Positions 11,192 through 23,217 of a stretch of 64,000 bases of DNA are shown here, piece by piece. The notes under the pieces were generated by a model. It saw only the letters and a program-made list of their open reading frames with translations, was not told the origin of the DNA and made no database searches. The stretch comes from Triatoma infestans (taxonomy: Eukaryota > Arthropoda > Insecta > Hemiptera > Reduviidae): NCBI GenBank assembly GCA_011037195.1, contig JAAEAF010002690.1:62001-126000 (forward strand), given 5' to 3'. The translations under genes and the position numbers were made by a program. Each line of letters begins with the position of its first letter. Positions within the stretch are counted from its first letter, which is position 1.

Positions 11192-13082
11192 TTACTCCTC
11201 TAAGTCAAGCACTTCCTCCTTGGTACATGAGTCCTTGCCTAACCAGCGTACCCTTAATTCTTTCAATCCCTGACATGTACCAATAAAGTGCAAGGTATCC
11301 TCTTTTTGTTCAAAATTGCACAGAGGACATATATCAGCACCCTCCTGCTTCCACGGTTTGCAATTCAAATTTAATAGTTGAGCCCTGCACTTAAATATTA
11401 TACTCATAGCTCGTCCGTCGAACTCATTCTCTCCGTCTGTTTATATATGGGGTATACAAACTGAGAGCGCAGAGTTCTGAATATAGACTGAATCTCGACT
11501 CTAAACATCTTTTAAAAATAAATTGTTGCTCTGACTCTTCTACAAACTGTCTAACGGTTCTTAATTCTTTCCGTAGCTCAGTAATACTAGAAACATCTAT
11601 TTGGATGTCATAACTTTGCCCCAGCTCCAACCACCTTCTGTACCAATAAACTTTTTTAGAAATAACTTCTCTGGCCAGAATATGAGGCAAACGACAAGCA
11701 GGCAATTCCAAAACCTTTGTAACATAAGCAAAGTGGACTTTTAGCGTATGGGAATAGATTGAATTAATACCCGTTTCGTATGCCAGAATATAGTTGGGAG
11801 CATATTTCGGCAATAAAAATACTTTTTTGATAAACAGCCGTTTTAATTTCTCAAGCTGGTCGTACGGCTCGAAACCCCAAGCTTGGCTGCCATAACTTAT
11901 TATCGCTCGAGACACCGATTTATATACCTCCAATTTGGATGAAAAAGGAATATCCTTTTTCATCATAAAACCGTGCCAAGCTGCATTCAAACCAAACTTC
12001 GCTTGACTCACCCTCTCCGAGAAGTGACGGCCGAGAGATAGTCCGGGAGTAACAATTACCCCCAAATATGTGTACTCCTTCACCACTTCAACAAGTTCAC
12101 CTCCTAGCCTCCATTTCTCATACTTAGACGGTCTACCCCCATTTCGAAAAACCATAATTTTGGATTTGGCAAGATTTATGCTCAAATTCCACGCCTGGCA
12201 ATACTTTTCCAAATTATTAATCATTCTCTGCAGCTTTACTGGGGAGGGTGCCAAAATGACCATGTCATCCGCATACAACAGACATCTTACATTGACACCC
12301 CCGATCTCTATGCCTTCTCCAATATTATCATGTAAGTCGTTTAGGAATAATGCGAATAAAAGAGGACTTAACAAACACCCCTGTCTTAAACCAACAGAAG
12401 TATCAAAGAAATCTGTCAACCCTTCTTTATGGAACACGGTAACTCTTGTATTAGTATATAAACTTTTAAGTACTGTAAGAATTTGCGAGATAAGCCCAGG
12501 TTAAATAATTTGAAGAATAATGCCTTTCGATCAATGCAATCGAATGCTGCTTTGAAGTCTATAACAAGAGCATACAATTTTTGACGCTTTTTCGACAGGA
12601 TAACTTTAACAATACTAAATAATGTAAAGATATGATCAGCTGTCGAATAACCGGGGCGGAATCCAGCCTGATACTCATTAAGAATGTTGTTTAAATTTAC
12701 CCAATTCCATAAACGGTTCAATAAAATTCCCGTGAATAATTTAGATACCACGTTAATAAAGGATATCCCTCTAAAATTTTCCACCGATTGAGTATCTCCT
12801 TTCTTATAGAGGGGGTACAAAACAGACTCAGAGAAACTCTTAGGTACCATACCGATATCGAAAAAAATAGTTAAAAATACTTAATAGTTGACCCAAAACA
12901 CAATTCGGCGAATTTTTAAAAAATTCGTAAGGCACAGAATCAAGTCCAGGGGCTTTATTATTATTGGCTCTACTTAGCACGAATTCGAGCTCCCCTAAAG
13001 TGATACTTTTATCCAGTTCAATATCTGACCAATCGGGCTCGGCATAATGCGTTAATGGGGCAGATAACTGGGGGTTCAGCAA
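11192..13082 (-). pseudogene. LINE ORF2, reverse transcriptase and C-terminal part
   Basis: Four overlapping pieces in two alternating frames carry the RT domain. 13082-12840 has NNKAPGLDSVPYEF, the usual entry to LINE RT. 12850-12416 has the fingers (PLYKKGD, FRGIS), GFRPGYSTADHI and the domain A motif VIDFKAAFD. 12437-11424 has domain B (GLRQGCLLSPLLFALFLND), the catalytic LLYADDMVILA, and the thumb with YTYLGV. 11407-11192 holds a zinc knuckle, CPLC...H....C (C-x2-C-x8-H-x4-C). The product would copy the element RNA at the nicked target site. The catalytic YADD is intact, but the frame changes prevent a complete protein, so the copy is dead unless these are sequencing errors. Confidence 0.85.
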
Positions 13083-13186
13083 TTGATTAAAATAGTTTTT
13101 GAATTGTTCACCGCTTATGTTATACTCTTTATTAAAATTTTTGCATTTAAATTGCTTTATTAGATTCCAGAAATCTTTAACATCAT

Positions 13187-14420
13187 TTATTTTTTCAATT
13201 TTTCTCTAACTGACTGATAATATTCTTTACGTTTTAATTTGCAAAGTTCCTTATACTCATGATTCGCCTTAAGATACATCTGTTTAGTGTATATATTATT
13301 TCGTTTTCTAAAAATATTTAAGAAACTGTAGGACCTATTACGGTATTTCTGACATTCACCGTCAAACCAGTGCTGTTTACCAATTTTTTTATTTTTATTC
13401 GCCTGCTTCCCATAAAACGCACAATCCACAATATTATTTAGTAATACAGCTAATTTTGTTTCGTAATCATTAAATTGTTCGAAATCGATACATTTTAATT
13501 TATTCTCTATTTTTGCCTGAAAATTTAAACCATCCTGGGGGGACCAATACAATCTACGAAGCTGAGGTTGGAGGGATCTACTTATATTAGCACTATTGAA
13601 CATAATTTCAATAGTCACTTCAATTGGCATACGTTGTGTATAAATCTTAGGGAGAACTTTAAAAATTTTTATCATATTTAAAAGTGGAGTAGAGGCACAG
13701 CAAATATTAATAACGGAGTTGCCTCTCTCCGAGATGTACGTGAATTCACCGAAAAAAATCATCATCTGTACGGCCATTTAATATAACCAATTCGGCGTCA
13801 TTACACATCTCTAAAAATGCAACTCCTCTACTGTTCAAGACCTTATCCTTTGACTGCCTGCTACAATTTGCAATACATTTCTCTTGAGCCACATAATCCG
13901 GAATAACCTGCCTTTCCGCTATCCTTACGTTCATATCCCCTAATAGAACACATTTTTCATCTAATGTGGAAAATAAATTACTTAATTTCGCAAAATCACA
14001 GTCCCAAGTGCAATAATTTAGGTAAACGGGAATTATATAGAATTTATCGTTGTCAATTAACACCTCGATAATTCTCCAATCATCCATTTGAACAAATTTA
14101 CAATTCACATTTTGAAGTAAACTAGTTTTAATCCCCAACAGTATATCCCCGCTAGCACGGCCTTTAATTTTTGTTTTAATTGCTCCTATCCAATTTAAAT
14201 GAAATTCATTAAAAAAAATTTCAAATTTACAACATTCCTCTTTAAGTAAAAAAGTTTCGTAAAGGGCTATTATATCGTATTCTTTAATAAAATTAAAAAA
14301 ATTGTTACAAATAATTTTACTAGCAAGGCCAGCAATATTAAATGAAAGAATTTTTAAATCAAAATTTACCTTATTTTGTTTTGTTGACCTGACAGACAGT
14401 GTTATATCATTTAGAATTAT
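13187..14420 (-). pseudogene. LINE ORF2, endonuclease part
   Basis: The piece from 14753 carries an AP-endonuclease-like domain: LKILSFNIAGL at its start, YETFL for the usual metal-binding Glu, GDMNVR for the usual GD-N motif, and NSRGVAFLEMC. It runs into DDDFF, where the frame changes at a run of seven A (minus strand T, about 13750). The piece 13777-13187 then continues with FTYISERGNSVINICC. In active members this end normally reads S-x-I-D-Y, so the catalytic Asp appears replaced by Asn. The domain would nick target DNA to prime reverse transcription. Confidence 0.75.
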
Positions 14421-14539
14421 TTTGTTTATTATTAACATCGCGTAAAGGCAGTGTACTGGATCCCCTCTCTTGGTCTTCTCTCTTCTCTCGCTCTTCTCTT
14501 TGCTGTTGTTGGAATCTAACCAACCTCTCTCTTCAGTTC

Positions 14540-15398
14540 TCTTTACTTCCATCCCCTCTTCTTTTATTAACTTATGGATAACTGATGTAAAATCGTAATT
14601 AGTTAGTTCTTTTAATTTTTCAATGCCATTACTATGGCCAAATAATAAACCATATTCTTCTCTCCAAATAAATTTATGATCATTATCGAAAATATTATTA
14701 TTAAAAACAGATATACGTATATTCGAGCTAACATCTTTAATACATTTTCTCAAATATAATAACTTCCTTCTTGCCTCTGCAACAATGTGAGATCTCTTTC
14801 TATTGAAATACCTGTTCCTTTTAGCATTTTACTGTTTATCTCCAATTCTTTAGAGAACTCTGCCAAATTGAGTTTTTTGTTTGAGTTTCGGCTTCCTAAT
14901 ATTCTGGCGTGATTTATGGATAAATCTTCAGACAATGCAAAGGTATTAGTATAAAATTCTTTTATTTTCTGTAAACAATTATCAGAGTTGCCACCTCAGC
15001 CCTTTAAAAAGTAACTTTTTTCTCTTTAGTTCTCTCTGAATGAATTCTATCTGACTCGGTAATTGTTTATTTACCTCCTGCTGCTTTTTCAGTTCATTTT
15101 TCAACATTAAATTTTCATCTGATAGTTGATCTATTCTATCTGAAAATTTAGCAATATCTTCTTTTGTTGCCACTTTTTCTAGTTTTTCCTCCATTTTATC
15201 CAATTTCCTATCAATTATCTTACTGAAGCATTCCATTAGTTCATTCATCATTAACGCAGTAATTCTCTTATCGTTTAGCTGTGTATCGGTATTTTCACTT
15301 TCTTTGGCTTCCTCAGTCAGTTCCGGAGAGCTAGGGCATCTAACCCTTTTATTTCTATCCATTGTTGGAGAAAAAGAACTTTCTAATTTTTTACTCAT
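14540..15398 (-). pseudogene. LINE ORF1, coiled-coil nucleic-acid-binding protein
   Basis: The start codon is at 15398. The first 138 codons (to 14982) hold a charged N-terminus and a heptad-like coiled coil (about residues 45-125, rich in K, E, L: KLDKMEEKLEKVATKED, LSDENLMLKNELKKQQEV). A frame change near 14985 leads to a second piece (14935-14750: SINHARILGS, MLKGTGISIERDL). A third piece opens the 14753 frame (FIWREEYGLLFGHSNG). The order of coiled coil, then a KGTGISIERDL-type segment, resembles L1-like ORF1 proteins that coat the element RNA. The protein is broken by two frame changes. Confidence 0.65.
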
Positions 15399-15725
15399 TT
15401 TCTATAATAATTGCAATAACTTTATAAAAAAAAAAATTAAATGACCTTGAACTGCCCCTCCAGTCTCGGTAAGTTCCAGTGCACTAATACTTGCACCTTT
15501 CGCCAATTGAATATCAGTCAGTTTTACAAGTTTAATTTTATCAATTATTCATTTATTTTTAGCTTTTTAGAACCAACTTTTTCACAAAATTATTCTTAAT
15601 ACCTTGGAAATATTATTTACAAAAAAAACCAGTATCAAAAACCACCTTTTTCTCGAAAAGAAAAACGAATTTTTTGAGTTCAAACACAGATAGATATGAC
15701 CTCTAACAAGGCACAACACAGACTC

Positions 15726-16523
15726 CCTGGTAATTATTGCGCTTCATTAAAACTGGTTTCAGAATTTATTTTTTTTTGCAGTCCTTTAATGGTCCACGTC
15801 TGAAGATTACAATTTAGGTTTCTTAAAAAACTAGGGCGATCTACTTCAATTAGTAATTTTCTTGGATAACAATATCTTTTAAATTTTGTACTTTCTCTTA
15901 CTTCTAATAAACGGAAGTATTGCGATCGTGTTAAATTTTCGAAATTGTGTATTTTACCGGAAATACATGTATTGGAGGTACGCTAACTACGAAAAAATTG
16001 TATTTACCGAATTGTCTATATGGGTGTGTGTGAACAATATATTGTTAGGACGTTCAAACTTGGTATTTTGAGTTTAATGAAGTTCTTTAAACTTCGTAAA
16101 CTATCTATATACTTTTTTTTTTTAAATATATTCCCGGAATAACTGATTTCTGGGGGGTGTGTTAAGCTTTCCTTTAAAATACCACTTCACTACGAGTATG
16201 GTTTTGCTATCTCTATAATATTAATATAGATTAGAATCATTACCAGAATTCCAAATTTAAAGAAAACCAGTCAACCGGAAGTGCGATTTGATAGGACCAT
16301 ATATGGTCAGACAATATAAAAAGAATAAAGGAAATCCTTATTATAAAAATTAAATGACATATAAAGAAAAAGAAAAAAGAAGAAAATAAATTCAAACGGT
16401 ATCTGTCATATGACAGTTGCATCATACGTAGAATACGTTTTTACGTTCCCCCCCAACCACAACACCACTAAGCCTACAACTACCCAGTGTACCCACAACC
16501 CAACTCAATGTTCATATCTTCTT
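15726..16523. repeat. 0.8-kb direct repeat, right copy
   Basis: This is the second copy of the block at 10045-10841. Its left end abuts the 5' end of the LINE exactly. The differences from the left copy include CATATGACAGTTGCATCATACG against CATGACAGTTGCATCAACG-type changes near 16405-16435. It contains the same minus-oriented family E segment. Confidence 0.9.
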
Positions 16524-19200
16524 ATTATGTAGTAAACGTTCGTTTTGTTACCAAATAGCTGGCCTCTCAAAAAATGTATTCTACGTTAAAAATAACTTTT
16601 ATTATTACCTTAAAATCATCATACATTTTTTTGCTCTACGAATAAATAATATTAAAACAATCCCGTTGGTGTTTCACAAACATGAATGAACCAAAATCAT
16701 GTGTGCAGTAAAAAAAAAAAAAAAGTACATCGTATATCTATCTTATATTCTTTAGGGAGCCCTGGAGTCATGGATTCGCACTCAAAGAAGCCGCAAAGCC
16801 CAAAAATTTAAGAATCGCTGTTCCCTCAGTTGTCGGATTTTGAGGAAACATTACTGTTAGCTAGATCCCATATATGCTCAATTAATGGAATATAAGCTGG
16901 AGCTTGCTTAGTTTATTCGTTTTAAAGACTTTTGTTCACACACAAGCAAAGAAACACATTTCTTTATAAGCAAGGAAGTCTCAAATAATTATTTTGGAAC
17001 GGGTGTAATCTCAATTTCCAAACAATTTGACATGATCCCAATACTTCCACTTACGATAGAGAAGAAAATGTCAGAATAAAGACTTAATTAAAAAGCACCT
17101 ATGTACAACATAAGACTTTTGATTTCATGATAGCCAAGCGACTATTCAATGAGATCGAAATCATTAAATTTCATATTTAGTATTGTGATATTATAGAGTT
17201 AAAATGTGGCAAGTTCACATATTGGAGAATACTGATTAATAAACGATTTGATATAGCTTTTTAATCAAATTACAGATAAACGATATTGTCAGATCAGTGC
17301 ACAATGTGTAAGAGGTATTAAATTCAATTTGATTGCAAAATGATTGGTATAGTTTAAAATTTATATAAACAACTTTACTTGTAACTAATTTAGTTATGAT
17401 ATTGTTTGTAAACAAAAAAAAAAAAAAATGATCCACTTCAAATAGTCTAAATAAAATAATTAAATAACTTACCAAAATATTAATTTAAGGCGAATATCAG
17501 ATATAAACACTCACCTGAAAAATCAAAATGAAATATAAATAACAACTTTATAATTAATTTAATGATTTATTAAGAATAATATTGATGATATTGAGATTTA
17601 GTATTGGGACTTTATCACAGAGAATATAAAGCAAATTTCATATAGGAACTCATTTGTGAGGTTAAACTGAATTCACTGAACTTCACTCCCAAGAGAAACA
17701 GAGCTGAAAAAAGCAACAGTGCAAATTCCTTCGAGAGGTACGAAATCAGCGCATGACAGTTCCCATGTACTTAGCATTATGTACTAGCATTTTTGCAAAC
17801 CAGTGTTCGCTATTAACCTTTAAACTCAATTGAGAGATAATCCAAGTTAATTCGTGCACGAATTACTCTCATAAGTACATTCACATTTGAATGCGCGAGC
17901 AATCAACACCTATGAACGTATGTAGTTCCCAGAAAGACACGGCAAGAAGTAACTACCAAAAAAAAACTTTTTTATCTTCTGAACATGATATTGTGGAAAA
18001 CTTTAGGGCTTTACCAAAAAATCAGAATTTAACAACTATCAGTGATTCCGAAACCTCTGAGACGTCATCCGTGCACATTTTCCTGCCTTCATGTCACAAA
18101 ATAAAAAAAATCCAACTCGTCTGTGTTTTATCTGTTCAAGAAAAGGAGAGATGAACGCAATAAAAAGTCTGTAAAGAAACTAATTTGCGTTGTATTTATG
18201 CATCAATTATATATTGTGCACCATATGCAATATGCATGCAATGGGTGAACTATAGATTTCTAATTTTACTTTTACATCTTGAGATCCCCATTAAACAACG
18301 ATTAAAATAAATCTATTTATAGGAAATTTTAAGTAGAGCAGAATGTGAAATTTTTAATGGGTTTTGTTGTCAGATGAACGTTTAATAAAATAAAAGAGAA
18401 GCAATGACGAAAGAAGATGGGAAAACCACTCTAGAAAATCTTAGAAGTGATAAAAAAGCGGCAGTTAACGATAATAAATTCTAAGATCTGTATTGACGAA
18501 TAAAATGTTGTCAAACTCAATTTTCTCTTGATGGGTTATTTTACCGAGATTAGGAAACTCTTACACTCAAACAAATGTAAAGAACTAATAAGTCAAGAAA
18601 CAGAACTGAAAAATTGCGTTTGAATGAAAGAAGGCGCATGTGGCATTCTATAAAATTAATATTTTATCGTAAGAAATTTTATGATTTTTTGTACATTTGA
18701 TACAGTCTATGAAATTTCCTTAAGGTTCATAAACGTTGTTTAGTTGCTAGCACTATTTCTCAATTAATTAAGAGAGCTCCTTAGCAACAGGATCGTTATT
18801 AATTACTCTGACTAAGGTATACAGGGAGAGCCACTCCTAGTATGCAACGTAGCCCAGTTAAAGATGGAACTTAATATCCCAAGGCGATCCTATAATAAAT
18901 ATTAATTATTATTGCAATCATTTCTACCTTAAGAGCAATTAAATTTGTCATTAATCTTACCAACTCAATTATAAGTTAATCGGGTCCTAAAGAATTACAG
19001 GTAAAATGTTAGTTAACTCAAGTATCTGATTCTTGAGATACCTCCTGAATTTCATTTTGGTAATCTTCATAGGCATGCTGAAGTTTGTTTTTGTTTTTTT
19101 TGGACAGTCAATTATGAAAGTCAAACAACATTAATGGCCACCTGAAAATAATAATACCTTCATAGAGAGCTATGAAACCTTATAGCATACACTAAGAACC
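16524..19200. other. Long AT-rich non-coding stretch
   Basis: No supported gene is present; the ORF at 17891-18154 has no recognisable domain. One feature of note, on the minus strand, is an acceptor and a donor directly joined at 17514/17515 (see findings). Confidence 0.4.
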
Positions 19201-20320
19201 ATAATAGTCTACGTCTAAGTTGGGTGCCAGGGCAAGAGATGCATTTAAAGTCGAAAGGTTATCAAAGGAGGAGGCCGCTGCGGTCACCTACCGAACTTTT
19301 TTGCAGCATCTTGTACAGATCTGCCTGTGAGTTGCATAGGCTCAAATGGCTTATGAGAAAGCGTCCCTTTAACGTGCAATGGCGGGGCAAAATGCACATT
19401 AATTTATTTTTGGGGGAGCCAGTTTATTCCAGCAATATGAGACAGGGGGACTAGAAGTATCTTCTCTCTTTGAGTAGGATATAACTGAGAGTCCTGGTAG
19501 GTATATTTGCACAAAATAGGCAGGACGTCTAGACCGCTGTGTCAGAATTATGATGAGGGAGTCAGGGAAACGATATATCGCTATCTAGGTCAGTTTCCCT
19601 GTTTCACCAATAATATGTTCCACATATTTGGGAGAGCAACCATCTCAAGAGGAAGCTTGAGGTAATTGGAGACTAAGGATACCTTAAGATATTGCAGTCA
19701 GACCACAAAATTGTTGGGGAAAGCTTTTTAGGAGTGTTTTATCGTGGGGATAAGGGTCATATTAGCTTAGGTCTCTGCCTTCGGGCACCGATTACTAATA
19801 ATATTTCCTCGATAACAGATGTGAGTAGGAGAGAAAATTGGAGAAAATGAATTTAGGAATGATGAAGAGGAAAGAAACTAATAGATGTGCTGAACTCTGT
19901 ATAATAAAGTAGAAAACAGAAGAACTTTACACTGTTAATAGAAGTTAGAGAATAGGTAGCGAGAGAATAATAAAGAGAGAAAGAGACAGACTGGCTAAGT
20001 AATTAGAAAGTAGAATGATTGTTTGCTGACTAGTTGTCGATAACTGTTGTAAAAACTCTTCTGAACTGTTCTTCTATATACGAGTATATATGAATAGAAT
20101 TCCAACCAGTCTGGGCTTAGGTGTGGAGTAACTAATGTTTGATTCAACTAATGTATGATTCTTCGCTCTTCGGATCCTATGAAACTTTAATGATTTTGAT
20201 CCCATTACATGGAGAAAAAAATATTTAATTAGAAAAAAGCCTCTTGTGAAATATTCACACATTTTCTCATATACGGCAATTCTTTCACTTTTACATTTGC
20301 AATTATTTATAAACATTTAG
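19201..20320 (+). mobile_element. Possible LTR-element remnant
   Basis: 19224-19454 is locally less AT-rich and open for 76 codons (MPGQEMHLKSKGYQRRRP at the start) but matches nothing I can name. 19812-20130 resembles 62985-63315 over about 300 bp: an AGTAGGAGAG-like start, CTGTATAATA, a TAGCGAGA stretch, GGTTGCTGAC-like, TTGTAACTGCTGTA-like and CCAGTCTGGGCTTA-like segments. Paired blocks like this could be solo LTRs. No termini or target duplications could be fixed. Confidence 0.3.
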
Positions 20321-21314
20321 TGGTCCTAAAGTTGTCTATGTGAGGGGAAACCAAAAATTATACTGAAATTTCAGTGAGAGATACAACTAACGTCTAAATT
20401 CCAGAGAACCCCCTAAACCTCAAAATATGCCTTACAAAGGAATACTTAATTTCAAAAATTTGACACCATCGCAATGGTTCAACATACACAGCAACTACAG
20501 ACAGTAATTTAAAATAAGTATTTTAGCAAAAATTATAAAGAAATTGATAACACCCGAATTGCTGCTTCACTAATGTTACCGCAATATTTATTTCTGAGCA
20601 AATATAAATCAATGGGAAAGGAATTAATATAAATTTATTGTTAATTTATCTGAAAAGTAATCTCTTTGCTGCAAATAAAAAAAGTTAGTTAATTGCAGTA
20701 CATTACATTACACCGTCCAGCTGGTATCCTTATCTCGTAATGCAACCACTTTCCTTGATTACTTTCAATGTAAATGGACCCGAAAATAATCGTGTCTATA
20801 GTAAACTATCAATAGTTTGCAACTGTTCAATGGAGATAAGCCTTAGGAACCCTTTCCTTTTAAAACAGCCTTTTCCAGGTTTATATTTTGTAATTCAGTC
20901 TGTGAGGTGTTGAGAAAATGAACAAGCTGTGAAGAGAAAGGTGCAAGAAGAGAAAGAGCGGTTTAATTTGAGTAAAGTAATTGATAGCAAAATGATACAT
21001 TTCTTTTTAAATGCAAACATAAATTATCTGAAGTTATAGAATAATTATTTAATTGCTTTCGTCCTTTGTCTATTTCTTTTGGAAAATAAATGATATTTTA
21101 AAAGAAAATAAATGACTGTGTTGTCCGACTGGAAAATGCCAGAATTCAAAGTAAATTTAATATAATGAAGAAGTAAAAGAAATAGTAACGTATTTAATGT
21201 ATCTTGCATATTACACATATTGGTGAAAAACCTTACAATGTATGGATGGTACTTTAGAGGAAATACTGCCCTTCCGAAAACCCCGCAAGAAAACAATTTT
21301 CTCAGTGAAAAAGG
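20321..21314. other. AT-rich non-coding stretch
   Basis: No supported feature. 20400-20470 carries a weak family E similarity (CAGAGAACCCC, AAAATTTGACACCATCGCAA). Confidence 0.35.
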
Positions 21315-21420
21315 TTTATAGGGAACCTCGGAACATATATTTCCGGTGAAAACTCAAACACGAAAATTTGACCCGATCGTAATAATTTTTCTTCTCAGCA
21401 GTAAGAGAAAGTAAAAATAC
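21315..21420 (+). repeat. Family E right-end fragment
   Basis: It contains GGGAACCTCGGAACATAT, TTTCCGGTGAAAACTC, AAAATTTGACCCGATCG and a terminal GCAGTAAGAGAAAGTA at 21402-21417. An opposite-orientation family E stretch (ACCAAGTTTGAAGAAAAATC) follows directly, so two copies meet head to tail or end to end here. Confidence 0.6.
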
Positions 21421-22315
21421 CAAGTTTGAAGAAAAATCGGCTAACCAAGTGCACATTTTCTGAACAGATTTTACATGACTCAGTATTTCCAAAACACGTC
21501 ATACAACCTATTACTTTTATTAGAATTTATTCTTTTGCCCGGAAAAAATTCGAGGGTTTGTGAAAAAGTTTAGCTAGGATGAAAAAGTCGTGACAATGTT
21601 TTACATTTGGAATTGTAAAGGAGAAAGCTAGAATTTAGTCTATTATGTTATCTGTTATTTTTATATTTGTTTGAATAACTTAGCATTCAATAAAAGATTT
21701 TATTAATTTTACAACCATAAAACTGCAAAATATTTTGATAAATACAAGATAAAACAAATACAAAGTTTTCAGCTTAAATAAAAGTAAACATTTCTATAAT
21801 ATAAATGATTCTTTAGTGAAATATTAGAAAATATATGAAATTTGAGGAGGAAATCAATAATTCAGGAAGTAGCTCATGAACTAAACCCTCGATTGAAAGG
21901 AAATGCGTGTTTATCTCTATTGAAAGGAAATGTGAATAATCGCATACAAGCAAATGTCCGTAACATGTCCAAGTATTACATAAAGGTTTATAGGTGGACA
22001 TCTAGAAATATGTGTGTATTCAGCGGAAATAAAGCCGCTTAAATCCACCATTACAACTTCCAAGTCTTAAACCCAAATATATCTGTGTTTGTGAATACAG
22101 TATTTACTTCATTTTTTTTTTTTTATAAGGATTTTCCTCAACACTGAGGTTTCCTCAGACCAATTTCCATGTCTAAAAAGTAACAGACATAAAATTACAA
22201 TAACGTAATAGTTAAAATAATTAATACAAAATCAAGAAATTTTGACAAAGTGCAGTGGGCATTGCTTTAGTTATTAACATAAAGAGTCGATGCCAGATTT
22301 CCAGAACTACCTATC
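21421..22315. other. AT-rich non-coding stretch
   Basis: Apart from the short inverted family E stretch at about 21415-21460, nothing is recognisable. Confidence 0.35.
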
Positions 22316-22319
22316 CAAT

Positions 22320-22735
22320 GGGTCTTTCTTACAGAGTCCTTGACCAGCGATGATCTCATCCATGCCATTTTGCCAGTTATCCCTTGGCCTGCCTCATTTC
22401 CTGGCACCTGACGGCCTCTATTCCATTATATTCTTAGGTATTCTACTTTCTGGCATTCTTCTCACGCGGCCGAACCATACCAATTTCTTTTTTACTATTT
22501 CTTACAATAGTAAGATCTGCTTCTCCACGAGTCTCTTTATATCCACATTCCTCTTCCTCTCTCTGAGGGACACTCTCGCGGAACGCCTCCAGAAATCCAT
22601 TTCAGTCGCCTTTGTCTTTTTCTGCATCTTCTTGCTGATTGTCCATGTTTCTGATGCGTAAAGAAGAATACTCTGGATTATCGCCGTGTAGATATTCCTT
22701 TTAGTGCTGATCTGACCATAGAACTTCATAATCCA
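22320..22735 (-). pseudogene. LINE ORF2 C-terminal fragment
   Basis: Minus-strand reading from 22729 gives the RT thumb of a LINE: RNIYTAIIQSILLYASETWT, then TEMDFWRRSARVS and EKQILLL. After a frame change it continues to KLVWFGRVRRMPESRIP and GRPRDNWQNGMDEI near 22340, interrupted by stops. This order (LLYGSETW-like, WYGHVxRM-like, GRPRxxW-like) is the usual end of RTE/I-type LINE proteins. The 5' three quarters of the element are missing. Confidence 0.75.
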
Positions 22736-22990
22736 TTAAAATACAGTATTTATTTTTATTTTCAAATTTAACATGATGAAATGTTTTGGAGGATTGCGTT
22801 ATAATTTTCCTTTTTTCCTTATCTGTAACTGCTTCACTTAGCAAACGTTAATTATCTAAGGTAATTAATTATTCTCAATTCAATGGACCTTAAAAATGAT
22901 TTCTGAGAAATTCTATAATTATAAAGTACATGTTCAGGAGTGTTATTATTAAAATATTCGTAAAAATGTAGTAAAAAAATATTTTTTTTC
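22736..22990. other. AT-rich non-coding spacer
   Basis: Nothing recognisable is seen between the LINE fragment and the SINE. Confidence 0.4.
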
Positions 22991-22994
22991 TTTT

Positions 22995-23217
22995 AATCTA
23001 AGGCGCTTCATCATCTATGGTCATTGGCGCCTGGAGTCTTCTCGGGGCCTCCAGACACTGTTTTCTCGTTACAAACAATACTGTCCATCACCGGACAGTG
23101 AGCTGTAGGGGCTTCTAGAAGAAAAAATCTAAGGGCAGCACTGCTGACTCGAACATGGGTCTTCCGCGTGGGAATCCAGTGCGCTAACCACTGAACTAAA
23201 ACTATTCCTAACCTTCC
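22995..23217 (-). mobile_element. SINE A, copy 1
   Basis: This is a tRNA-headed SINE of about 220 bp. On the minus strand it starts near 23217, with a head carrying an internal promoter: an A-box-like segment around the AGCGCACTGGATTCCCACGC stretch, and a B-box-like GTTCGAGTC. The body contains the CAGTGTCTGGAGGC-like palindromic part. It ends in GCGCCTTAGATT and an A-rich tail (T-rich on plus). Five copies occur in the window; this one is diverged. Confidence 0.75.

Larger units (their letters stand above)
10842..15725 (-). mobile_element. Decayed 4.9-kb LINE (non-LTR retrotransposon)
   Basis: This is a full-length-looking but broken LINE on the minus strand. From 5' to 3' it has a 5' UTR (15725-15399), a coiled-coil ORF1, an ORF2 with apurinic-type endonuclease, reverse transcriptase and a C-terminal zinc knuckle, then a 3' UTR of about 350 bp ending in a CATT-type repeat tail (CATTCATTCATTC, about 10843-10855). 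The coding parts are split by about seven frame changes. Direct copies of a 0.8-kb sequence flank it exactly. The two-ORF plan fits the L1/CR1-type LINEs; the clade is not resolved by eye. Confidence 0.85.

Noticed and set aside
12070..12504. 144-codon plus-strand ORF
   Set aside because: It lies antisense to the LINE reverse transcriptase and has no domain of its own.
10045..16523. LTR retrotransposon with the 0.8-kb blocks as LTRs
   Set aside because: The coding part has LINE endonuclease and LINE RT motifs, the element is antisense to nothing LTR-like, and there is no primer site or polypurine tract at the block edges.
17891..18154. 87-codon plus-strand ORF
   Set aside because: Low complexity with Lys/Ser runs, no domain, no context.
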